Assembly (NCBI GenBank): GCA_028671895.1
Contig: CM053794.1
Span: 24,104,501 to 24,168,500, forward strand
DNA from: Oenanthe sinensis
Lineage: Eukaryota; Streptophyta; Magnoliopsida; Apiales; Apiaceae
Length of the DNA: 64,000 nt
Direction: 5' to 3'
Below are positions 54,194 to 64,000 of the stretch, piece after piece. The notes under the pieces are model-generated. The model was not told where the DNA came from, did no database searches, and saw only the letters and a list, made by a program, of their open reading frames with translations. The translations under genes were made by a program, and so were the position numbers. Within the stretch, counting starts at the first letter, position 1. Every line of letters starts with the position of its first letter.

Positions 54194-57100
54194 ACCTATA
54201 CATGATTTCAATATTAGACAATATACATATATCAGGGTGTCCAGTGTCGGCCATTTTGACCACAATTTTATAAGAAAAAATTGCCCAAACCCAAAATATT
54301 CAATTCATAATATATTTTCCGAAAATCCGACAGATGACAGTGGCGGAACCAAGGGGGGTTAGCCTAGGTTACAGCCCCCCCCCCCCCACCCCACCCCACC
54401 CACCTTTATGAATTACTAGAAAACTTCTTGTCAAACGCTCACTTTAGTTAAAGATTAGTTGAAATGGGGATTAAAAAAGGGTGTTGCACATTAGGTGATA
54501 CGCCACCATAAATACTTTCCACAAAGAGATGTCCAATGCCAAAATACATATACCTCTATTGCTGTATCATGACACTTAAAAGCGATTTTGGTGCTAAAAT
54601 AGAACTTGCAGCCCAATGAACACTTTTAAAATGAAACGAAATAGCTCTAAACTTAAAGTATCCATTTACTCCCTTTCTCAATTACATGCTTTTGTGGAAA
54701 TTATAGTCATCTATAGTTGGTTGATTGGATCAATATTTGGAACCAAGTATAGCATAATGCTATTTTAAATCAATGTTTAGCATTGGATTGGAGATGTGTT
54801 TTATATTATTAATGTCAAATTATAAATATAGCATCACAATTCACATATAGGATTAGACATGCTGGAATACACTAGAGGAACTCGCATATTACACGAGCTA
54901 CGAGATGTACAACACTTTAGGAACTTGCAATTTACACAAGCTGACATATGTGTATAACACGATATGCATTATCAAATATCATCATGCTAACACAAATATC
55001 ATCGTGCTAACACCCTGCACAATATACCTATTACTGACTAGTACCGACCCTTTCAGCTGATACATATCACTGAAATACATATACTGTTACTGTATGATAT
55101 TGGCAAAAGCATGAAAATCAATTATAAATATAACAAAAATTACAAACACAATACATTAAATGGGAGATTGCATTATTAAATTTCAAATTCGAAGTAGACA
55201 AAAAAGAAAGTAGTATGAATAACAGAGAAAATTAAGTTGTGGGTTGAAATAAATACATAAAATAGAGATAGACACTGTTCTAGATCTTATTAGTATATTC
55301 TAACAGACACAAACTATACATAAACAAGATTCTGTAAAGATAAAGTAGCGAAACTCACCCGCCGCTTAGGAACACAACTTGGATATGTATGTATGTATCT
55401 CGCCTTCTGTACACCGTACTTTTACTTTCTGTATCTATCGATCGGTCGTTGCCCGTTGGAACTTGGAAGCCTTTGGTTTCGGTTTTTTCTTTTTTCTTGG
55501 GCGACCCACAAGTTTTTTCTCAATTCCTCACGATAAAATTTTAATATAATTATTCCCTTTTATTTTAATACTATATACTTTTTTAATTAGGAACAAATAT
55601 AGAAGTAAATTATATAATTCAATATTTTTTAAAAAATTATTTTTTTTGAAAAACAATTAAATAGGGATAAGGGAGTATTATATTTTATGTTAAGTAAGTT
55701 TCATATAAATTGAAAGGAGTGATAAGAAAAGTCAAATAAAATTTTAAGATCGGAAAGAGGGGAATGTAATGAATAGAATTAAAAAAAAATAAAGATAGGA
55801 AAGAAGACTTAATAAAATAAATAAATTGTACAATGAATTTTGAATTAAACATGAATATATTTGAGAATGAAATATTTTTAAAAAAAAATTGATAAATTTA
55901 ATCTTTATTTTGAGTGATTAGGAAATGAATGAAAGAAAAAAATAAATTTTTTAAACATTTAATTATAATATAATTTAAATTATATGTCAGTCTCTCTATT
56001 TATTCCCTCCCAACCAAATACAGTATAAAGTGAATAGGAAAATAGCATGTTTAGTTTATAGGATTAAAAATGGATGTATTTTTTTTTAATTTATAAGTGA
56101 TCTATATGGGAAATAAAATATTATTTTGCCAAAAGTTAAATATATTATATATCTAAGTTATATGGGTTTTAATTTTATATATTTAAATTATTAATATGTG
56201 TATTTGAAAATGTTAAAATAAATCATCTGTATAAGACTTTTTTTATATATTTAAATTATGCAATTTATGTATTTGAACCATATAATTTGAGCAATTTGTA
56301 TACTTGAAGCCTGTAAAAATAATTGATAAATAATTAATTTCTATATTTATTATATATTTAGTTATATGTATAAAATAGTATATAAAAAATATTTTAAAAT
56401 AAAATAATGTAATATGATATAAGCAATTTTTTATATGACAAATAAATATATCATGTAATTATATCATTTAAAATAATTTATTTTGACTTTGTAGAATTAT
56501 ATAACTACACCATTTTTATAAAATTTATTATACCCTTCAAAACTACAATAACCAAAATTTAAAATATTATTAACCGAACCGAAAATATTAGCATGGGAAG
56601 GTGAGACCACAAGCATTTGTAACATGCGGAGGTAAGACACACACTTTTATCATGTGTATTGTGATGCGACTGTGTATTGCAAAATAATTTCAAAATAATA
56701 CAAATCTAACTTTATAATACACATGAATCTCTCATACTATTATACACAAATTAGTGACTTGAGTCAAGACTTAAGAGACAAAATTTAGGTGAAGAAGTAG
56801 ATATTTAAGCGAGAGAAAAGAATAAAAATAGATGATAGTATGTATGTATGGGGATTATATAATGGACTGTGCGAGCGGATGTAGGTGAGGCTCAACAAAT
56901 AACATAAAGAAATTGGGAGGAAGCGGGGATAAAGGCCAGGAGAACATGCGCATGTGTGGCCTGCGCAGGTGATTGGGTAATATGGGCACAATTCCTAGCT
57001 ACTGACAATTTGGACAACTTAACACTAAATTGATGTTATTTAGATCATTTTTTCTACAGATACATATAAAGTTCGAAAACATAAATGGATTATTTTTATA

Positions 57101-57449
57101 GAATTTAGATACATAAAATATATAATTGGGTAATTGTCAAAAATACTATTTTTTGCGATTTTACTATGTTTTTTTTTGTAAAAATACGGTTTGCAACTAA
57201 AATTAATAAAATGCAACTTTTATATATATAATTTGTAATCAAATGTAACTGAATGCAATTATTTTTTGAAAAAATTTTAAAGTTACTTGTGATTGAATTT
57301 GATGTTGATTTTAGTTGTATTAATTACAAAATTGTATTTTTGCAAAAAAAAAAAAGAAGGTATTTTTACAAAAAAAACTTTCTATTTTTAAAAACATCCC
57401 TTGATAATTTATATATATTTCTGTTACACAAAATGACAAAATACATTAA
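54194..57449. other. Upstream of the pseudokinase; no further gene recognised
   Basis: It includes the presumed 5'-untranslated exon and promoter of the pseudokinase (about 55360-55480). There is also a C-rich stretch at 54378-54403 next to GTGGCGGAACCAAGG, probably a transposon end. The rest is AT-rich sequence. The open stretch at 56991-56785 on the minus strand has no recognisable domain. Confidence 0.5.
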
Positions 57450-57678
57450 GGGGCCGTTTTGTTTACATTGGGTAGACCCGACAATTTATCACACGACACG
57501 ACACAAAAATTTAGTGCTTGTGTTTACATTTTGAGTACGCGACACGAAAGTATACGAATACAAATGTACACGACCGAGATTTAGTGTCGGTTTTGTTTTT
57601 ACCCTTCGAGTATACGACATAAATAAATTTATAATTAAATTTTAATATTTATAATGAATATATGTATATTTATAATAA

Positions 57679-57716
<38 letters not shown>

Positions 57717-58396
57717 AAAATAATACATGATTTTATAATATTGTATGTAAATATGATTTATATATATATATATTATATTTTATAAAAAATTTACCTTAAA
57801 ATTTTTTATTTTAATTTATTTATTTATATTTATATTCAATTTTACACGAAACACAACACGAGAATAACACGACACAAAGGTACACGAACACGAAAGTACA
57901 AAGATTCAAAATGAGTCGATTTTGTGTTTGGCCCTTGAGTACAAGAAAGTACACGACACGAACAAATTGTCAAGTCTAACATTGGGGAAAGACAATAGGA
58001 CTTAGAAAGGAAATTAAAGTGAAAGGAAAAGAATGACCTTCAATTTTTTTCCTTATTTGGTTTTAATCTGAAAGTAAAATAAATAATTATTTTTTAATAA
58101 ATTATTTTGAGTAAATTATTATTTTTAATTGATATCAGATATAATTATATGGAGGTTGAAAGTTGACGGATGTAGGAGAGAGAGAAAAAAATAAGGGAAA
58201 AAGAAAATAAATATATTGAGAGATGTGAGAAATGAGAGTATAAGAGTTTTGGATAAATTTAAAATTTAAAAGAGTCAAATGAAATGATTTGGCAAAAAAA
58301 AAAAGTCAAATGAAATGATTTTTTTGTAAAACAAACAATAAAATGAATGATATTGTTTCCCTCTCAATTTACTGATTAACCTCGCCAAACCGCCCG
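57450..58396. mobile_element. PIF/Harbinger-type (Tourist-like) miniature element, carrying a nested hAT element
   Basis: The ends read GGGGCCGTTTTGTTT and (complement) CGGGCGGTTTGGCG, flanked by TAA on each side (57447-57449 and 58397-58399). Without the nested hAT element and its duplication it would be about 433 bp. A 3-bp TAA duplication and GGG..GTTTGG ends fit Tourist-like elements. Confidence 0.6.
57473..57978. mobile_element. hAT-type miniature element, 506 bp, with 8-bp target duplication
   Basis: Perfect 8-bp copies of ACATTGGG flank it (57465-57472 and 57979-57986). The ends are TAGACCCGACAATTTAT and (complement) TAGACTTGACAATTTGT. The interior has many CACGACACGA-type repeats. 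No coding capacity. Confidence 0.85.
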
Positions 58397-58399
58397 TAA

Positions 58400-61045
58400 G
58401 TCATTATGTTTTAGTTTGGATTGGTTCATTTGTGTTCTAGCCCAATGATTATTATCCTCAGATTGCGATTCACCTGGGCCAATCTGAAGTATTTATACTT
58501 TCAACTTTCAAGCTGATCAAAACAAACAACACACACACACACACACACACAACCCATATTGTTCTTATGATTTATGAACACAAGCGTATACTTGCAGCTA
58601 GCCAGCTATTTAATTGACTATTGCCCTTTGAACCTCTATTAAAGCTGAAACGTCCCGCTTAGTCTCACAAGTCACAACCCCACTAACCTTCGGACATGCA
58701 ATCAAAATGAATCATGAAGAAACTGTATAGTATTTATATTGTTGTCATTCAATTTTACATCCCTATCAATATTGTCCCGGATTCCCTTTTCAAGATATGC
58801 AATATCAGGTCAGGTCCCATCTTGTCATCAACCACCTTCTCTTTTGCTAATTGTATACTTAAATTAATTGGCATAATTAGTAGCCAAGGTTAGTCCAATA
58901 AGCATCCATTAAGACACTATTGATAATAAAGTGTTTAACATCAACCATTGATTAACCAATGCTGAAATAGCTTGTCAAAACTCAAAAATAAAGTAATTTT
59001 ACAAACTTTTCTTTCTTACAACTATAGATAAATTTACAAATTTTTATCCTTTCTTTCTTTTAAAATAATTAGGCTCATAACTTTATAAATAAATCTTAAA
59101 AAAAATTTCGAGATGGGTCAGAGTCGAACTCAGACGAAAGACAATAAACACTAATCGTTCTGAAGTGCATATCATCTACTTTTATTAATAAGAGTTCGAG
59201 AGTTTATATTTTATTACAAATATATGTCATTAATAAAAATCAATTTTTTAATATAATGCTTCAAAATTTAACCGATTATATCCATAAAAATTGTGTTATA
59301 TCATTTATAATAACTATGAATACAACGAGTGAGATTTTCAAATTACTATAACAATAAAAAAGTGTAATAAGAAGATAAACCAATAATAACAAGTGACTAA
59401 CTATACAAAACAAAGATGCTAATGAACAATTAGTGAGAAAGGAATATTCTTCCATCAAGCATTAAGATTCACCGCCCTGTATATAATAATGCATGATTTC
59501 TGCAACTAGGGGCGTGATTAAAAAATACAAATCTAATCTATTTCGAATTTTATACTGTATAATTCACTGATGTTACGTTTACCTATTTTGTATTTTAACT
59601 GCACTTGACTTAACATCCAAAACCTTTGGAGATTCTTTCGTAAACCTTATAATTAAACTCATTTGTAAGGTCAAACTTTTAAATTAGGCCGGTTTATTAA
59701 TGAAAGAGAAATGTGATAATTGACCCGAGCTATTGGGAATATCTTAAATCTTTTTATTCGAACACATACCCTAATATTTATATTAGAGTTAAATATATAT
59801 AGTGATTTTTATATATGCAATCATTGTATTATTATATAACATGACTTGTAAAAATCATAGTAGATAAGTTTTTATTTATTAAAATGTTGTATTTTAGTAT
59901 CATGAAAATAAATCGAAAAAAATGATTGAAATCGAATTCATGAAATTTGTAATAATAATTTCTTAAATCAAACACGACGTTATAAAATCGAGGGTTTATT
60001 TTTTTTATTAATTTGGAGAAAAATATGTATTGGTGTGCAAAAACTCACTTAGATTATTATAAATCTAGCTTGAGAAAACTTTTAATATTTCAAGAAAAAT
60101 GTTAGTTATCCCAAAAATTATCTCAAATGTTAAGTTATTACGTGTGTAACTGATAATTTTCGTAATAATAATATGAAAATCGTATACATATATATGTGAC
60201 CACGAATCAAAATACGCCATATTATTTAAAAAATATTAAAATTATTTTTTAGATACATAACATTACTCATATTTTAATTTTTTAAATATCTTTAGTTAGT
60301 TTTGTCACATTAGCTTTGTCAATATAGGCATGAAATAGATTGAGAATATTAGATGTTACAATCTACTTGAATAAAAGAAGCTGTATGGTAAATTTCAAAC
60401 TCACCCCAGTGGTCCAACATATTTTGCTATGTCCCTTTTGCCCTCCATTTTCCATTTAGCCTAAGGGTCATTTATGTCTTTTTACCATATTTGCTTAACC
60501 CACAAAACTAACTTTAATATTATTCCTAATCAAAATTCTAAGAATAGACTATAACAAGATTCTTTAATGACACTACAAATTGATAATTTTGATTCTTTAT
60601 CCGTAATAAAAAATTATAAACATCAGATAAAGATGAGAGAATATGGATATAATTAAGTTATTTAAATTCAATTGTCAAAGCATATATTCGTCTTTGATTT
60701 AAAATATTTTGTAATATATATTTAAGGACTTCGAATGCACTTGATTAAAGAAACTCACCGTCCAATTAAAAATATTTCCTAGTTGTGTGTTGTTTATTAA
60801 GTTACGTGTTTAGTGCTCTAAACAGGAAAAATAGCCAACATATTGTACATTTTCAACACCTTTGAATATTTAATCGTTCACAACCTATTTTAAATATTTT
60901 ATATTTCGGAAATAATAATATTAATATCAATAATTTTATATTACTATTAACTCATATTTAGTAGAGTCAGAGAATTATTTTTGAAAAAAATTCTCTTGGA
61001 CAGTTTTGAATTACAAAAATCTAAAACTTTTTATTACAAAATTTA
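58400..61045. other. AT-rich intergenic region; (CA)n at about 58529-58552; SINE-like B box near 59130
   Basis: No gene seen. The minus strand at about 59120-59135 reads GAGTTCGACTC, a good polymerase III B box, but the matching A box is weak, so only a decayed SINE is suggested. Confidence 0.5.
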
Positions 61046-61399
61046 GACTCCGTTTAGAAATGCTGTTGAAAACTGCTGTACTGTGAGAAAAAGTGTGTTG
61101 AAAAAAGTGTTGTCACGAAAATCAGGTGGCTGTTTGACAATTTTTTTTGATTTATGCATATTTTGAAATATAATATATAAAAATAATGTTTTTGAGAAAG
61201 CTTGATGATAAAACTGATAGCTATTTCCTGCAAAAGTTGAAAGCAGTTTTTTCCAAAAATATGAGAGGACATGCTTTTGCTAACAAAAACTTTTAGACTA
61301 AAAATGCTTTTTCAGACAATAATTTTTAGAATTTACCTAACACCATTTTGACAGTTTTTCAGTAAAAAAATTGTTATAGCTGTCTGTAACAACAGAGCC
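61046..61399. mobile_element. PIF/Harbinger-type miniature element, 354 bp
   Basis: TTA flanks both ends (61043-61045 and 61400-61402). The ends read GACTCCGTTTAG and (complement) GGCTCTGTTGTT. The interior is AT-rich with paired TGTTGAAAA-type motifs. Non-coding. Confidence 0.55.
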
Positions 61400-61640
61400 T
61401 TAATATAATTAAGATTTATAGATTGAGTAATAAACAATTCAAATTGAATATTTAAATATAAACTAGTGAATTTAATATTTATTTGATCTTGATCATCACA
61501 AGTAAATAAGTAATACCCTAAATTAGTAAAAAATTAATTAAATTAACATATCTTGTGTACATAAAATAAAATAAAATAGAATAAATTGACAACCCTATCC
61601 ATTACATCTCTCTCCCCGTGCACTGCACAGTCTCTCTGAC

Positions 61641-61642
<2 letters not shown>

Positions 61643-61681
<39 letters not shown>
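61643..61681. repeat. (CT)n tract in the promoter/leader of the STY-like kinase gene
   Basis: About 19 CT units end in CCAGAAGG, 240 bases before the ATG. CT runs are common around plant transcription starts and can bind GAGA-type factors. Confidence 0.8.
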
Positions 61682-61683
<2 letters not shown>

Positions 61684-61922
61684 GAAGGAACTTGACAATT
61701 ACAGCTACTTCAAACGTTTTCTCCCACTTTGTCTCTCTAAAAAGACACACAAATATACATACATGTATACAATCATCTTCATCTCTCTACGAAACAAATC
61801 AATTTCATCTTCTTCAACTGCTGCTGTTTAGTTAATCACACACACACACATACACACACTGGACTATACATGTATTATTCATAGCAAGTATAGATACAAA
61901 AAGAAAGATAGACAGTATTGTG

Positions 61923-62999
61923 ATGGATTTGATTGAAGGAGTAGGTGAAAGCTCATCTCCACCAAGAAGTGTTGGAAGTTTCGGTGGTTATGATATAAGA
62001 AATGATGTGTATAATCGTTTACTTGAGACTCAGAACCACGATTTTCTTTCCAATCCTCAGTCTCGTGACTTGTTGAATTTGCACTTCCAGCGCTTACCTT
62101 CTAGGTAGTATAAAACATGATTATCATCCTGTTTTACTTCTCGTGTTTCGTTAGTTTTCGATATTGATTGTGAGTTTTGTTCCGGAATTAGTTTGTTAGT
62201 TAAGTTATTTGCTTAAACTTGTATGGAAATTGGAATGTGATTTGTTTGTTTGTTTAGTTTTATTCTGTTTCGGAATTATTTGTGTTTTAGTTGATTGGTT
62301 ATTGTTTCGAGATTAGTTTGTTAGTTTTGGTTACCTGCCTTGACATTTATGGAAATTGTAATGAGTTAGGTATCTTTTGGAATACAGGATATTCTCGGGG
62401 AGTTAGTTAGATTTTGTTAATTAATTGTTTTTTTTGTTAGTATATAGATGTAATTTAATGCTGTGTGTGCAGTGTGCACTGTTTTAATGGTTCAAGTTTG
62501 TGATCAACTTGTTCTTTTGTGATTAAAAATTCACAGCATGCGTTAGTTTCATGTATTCTGTAATAAGAAAAACAGATTTGGTTGAACTTAAGTACATGTT
62601 ATTGGTAAACATTTTCGTAGTTTGGAATATTTTTTGTTCGAAGGGCATAAGGTGCTAACTGCTAAGTGTTTTAGTTTCCCTTTTCTTGATGTAATAATGC
62701 GATGCCGGTAAAATTGTAACGTTTTATGCCCATTTTTAGTCCGGAAACTATGTCTAGGTCACTTATGGATCTACACCTACATTGCTGTTAATGTGTTTAT
62801 TGGCGTTCCTTTTGAGTTTGCTTTATTGATGATTCTTTTGTTTTTGTATTTATGTTTTTCTTTCCTTTCTTTTTGATTTAGTTATGCTTTAGATGTTAAT
62901 ATGGAAAGACCGGGAGATGTGTTTTTGCATCAAAGGCTTCTTGCTCAAGCAAAGGATCCTGATAGTCGTCGACCTGTTTTCCACGTTCGTTTTATGGAG
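61923..62999 (+). CDS. N-terminal part of a STY8/17/46-type Raf-like ACT-domain kinase; continues beyond the window
   Basis: Exon 1 is 61923-62104 (MDLIEGVGESSSPPRSVG, then DVYNRLLE and LHFQRLPS). Exon 2 is 62882-62999 (YALDVNMERPGDVFLHQRLL, then AKDP and RPVFHVRFME). They join in phase 2 and 100 codons are visible. The pattern HF.RLP.RYALDVN.ER..DV..H.RLL matches the N-terminus of Arabidopsis STY17/STY46, dual-specificity kinases that phosphorylate chloroplast transit peptides, in which an ACT and then a kinase domain follow. Neither is in view, since no further exon is recognised up to 64000. The opening MDLIEGVGESSS is not that of STY17, so a close but separate subfamily is possible. Confidence 0.55.
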
Positions 63000-64000
63000 G
63001 TATTGCTTTCCACTTCATGATACTGTATACACAATTAACCTGTTATACTTGTTTAGTTTACAGGAGCAGTGCTTTGCATTTTGTCATAACTCATAATACA
63101 TGGTCACTATTCACCAGTTACACTTTGGTTTAAAAGTGAAATACCGAATTTATCCATTATGAATGGAGAAAGCCATTAAAGCCTGTATAGCTTTTTTATA
63201 CAGTTAGAACTCGTTCAAGAAAGGAATATTAGATATAAAGAACATTATCTGAAATGCATTGTAAAGCTTTTTAGGTGATCTCATTCTATAAACCGTAATG
63301 CATGTTTTTTTAATTGCATTTGTTGCTACTTGAATTATATGAGAATATTATTTGTTCAGTATGTTTGGACATTCAAATGTACTTAATTTTAAATGAGCTG
63401 AACATGAAAAACCTAAAGTTCGGCTCGGTTCGACTCATTTACACCCCTATACTTAAATATCTGAAAAGACCTCTGTTTTTTTGGTTACAAATATATCACA
63501 CCAAATGTGGTATTTATCACATTAAATATGGCGTGGAGCTTTTGAAGATTAAAATGCACCAAGAAGGTTACAATCTGGTCAAGTAATTTGCAGATAAAGC
63601 TGTGATGCCGACAAAGTAATTAGTAAACTAATTTTTATGAATATATATTATTATTCATGATATCACCAAGAAGGTTACAATCAACACTGTACTAGTATTT
63701 TGCAAATGAAGATGTGATGCTGACAAAGTAAATAGTAAACTAATTTGTTTGTAATATATATTATTATACTTGATATCTAGTAAGTAGGTTATTAGCAATA
63801 TTCTAAATTTGTTGTCGTAAAAGGAGTTGTTTCTGTTATTTAAATATGGTAGTAGATTAGTATAGGAAAGTAGACATGAATAAGGATTAGTTTTTTTTTT
63901 TAAATTTAAAATTTACTTAGTTTTAAGTCAAATAATTGTTATATATACTCTTGTAATATTCATTTTTAATGAGATTTGAGTCATGAATTGATTTGAGAAA
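63000..64000. other. Intron 2 of the kinase gene
   Basis: The donor GAG|GTATTG is at 63000. No acceptor with a matching exon is seen before the window ends. The stretch holds the tandem duplication and a short GTTCGGCTCGGTTCGACTC motif (63419-63437) of the sort found in hAT miniature elements. Confidence 0.6.
63555..63775. repeat. Diverged tandem duplication of about 105-110 bp in intron 2 of the kinase gene
   Basis: CCAAGAAGGTTACAATC, GATGTGATGC or CTGTGATGC with GACAAAGTAA, and TAGTAAACTAATTT recur in order, first at 63558-63650 and then at 63665-63770. The copies differ at many positions, so the duplication is not recent. Confidence 0.7.

Noticed and set aside
54340..54420. Poly-C run next to GTGGCGGAACCAAGG as a G-quadruplex regulator
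   Set aside because: It is intergenic, about 150 bases upstream of the pseudokinase start codon but inside its presumed leader intron, and more likely a transposon end with a slipped homopolymer. No supporting partner motif.
56785..56991. Minus-strand 68-codon frame MCPYYPITCAGHTCAC
   Set aside because: No domain and no conserved neighbour. The cysteine-rich look is not enough to call a peptide gene.
59100..59180. Possible tRNA gene with GAGTTCGACTC B box
   Set aside because: No cloverleaf could be drawn and the A box is weak, so only a SINE-like remnant is mentioned.

Overview
This is a piece of AT-rich flowering-plant nuclear DNA, most likely from a eudicot. The evidence is intron-rich genes of plant-only families, a Sirevirus-type Ty1/copia element, a Tat-type Ty3/gypsy element with an antisense gene, and many hAT, PIF/Harbinger, Stowaway and Mutator-type miniature elements. 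The species cannot be read from the sequence.

Layout. Positions 1-18823 are two nested LTR retrotransposons. The outer one is a plus-strand Ty3/gypsy element that enters the window inside its integrase. It carries an intron-containing antisense gene (17362-15509), a 68-bp minisatellite (17703-18060) and a 3' LTR (about 18356-18823). A 14.25-kb minus-strand copia element (77-14324) interrupts its integrase exactly, with a CTTCA target duplication. This element has 1.25-kb LTRs, a tRNA-Met primer site, a gag-pol damaged by two stops and a frame change, and an intact 1376-codon third gene between pol and the 3' LTR. A piece of its LTR U3 region, a CTCGAT hexamer array with flank, is repeated upstream of that third gene. 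From 18.8 to 21.9 kb there is repeat debris: a decayed Mutator-type transposase N-terminus split by a hAT miniature element.

The host genes follow. 21986-34944 is a complete 14-exon RNA exonuclease of the SDN5/REXO type, with a GC-AG intron and a 5-kb transposon-filled intron. 37668-41113 is an F-box/LRR protein whose last exon adds a PEARLI-4-like coiled-coil domain, with a direct repeat on each side of the gene and a PP2C gene remnant to its right. 48521-50785 is an uncharacterised basic, Ser-rich plant protein. 54193-52753 (minus) is a receptor-kinase-like pseudokinase with an in-frame stop. 61923 onward is the start of a STY-type Raf-like kinase that leaves the window.

The gene products show no sign of acting in one pathway. 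The clearest functional unit is the copia element: a damaged gag-pol, an intact third gene predicted to be nuclear rather than membrane-bound, and a duplicated regulatory segment that could drive it. Exon borders were derived by eye from splice signals and reading phase; all domain names are from memory of family motifs, not searches.
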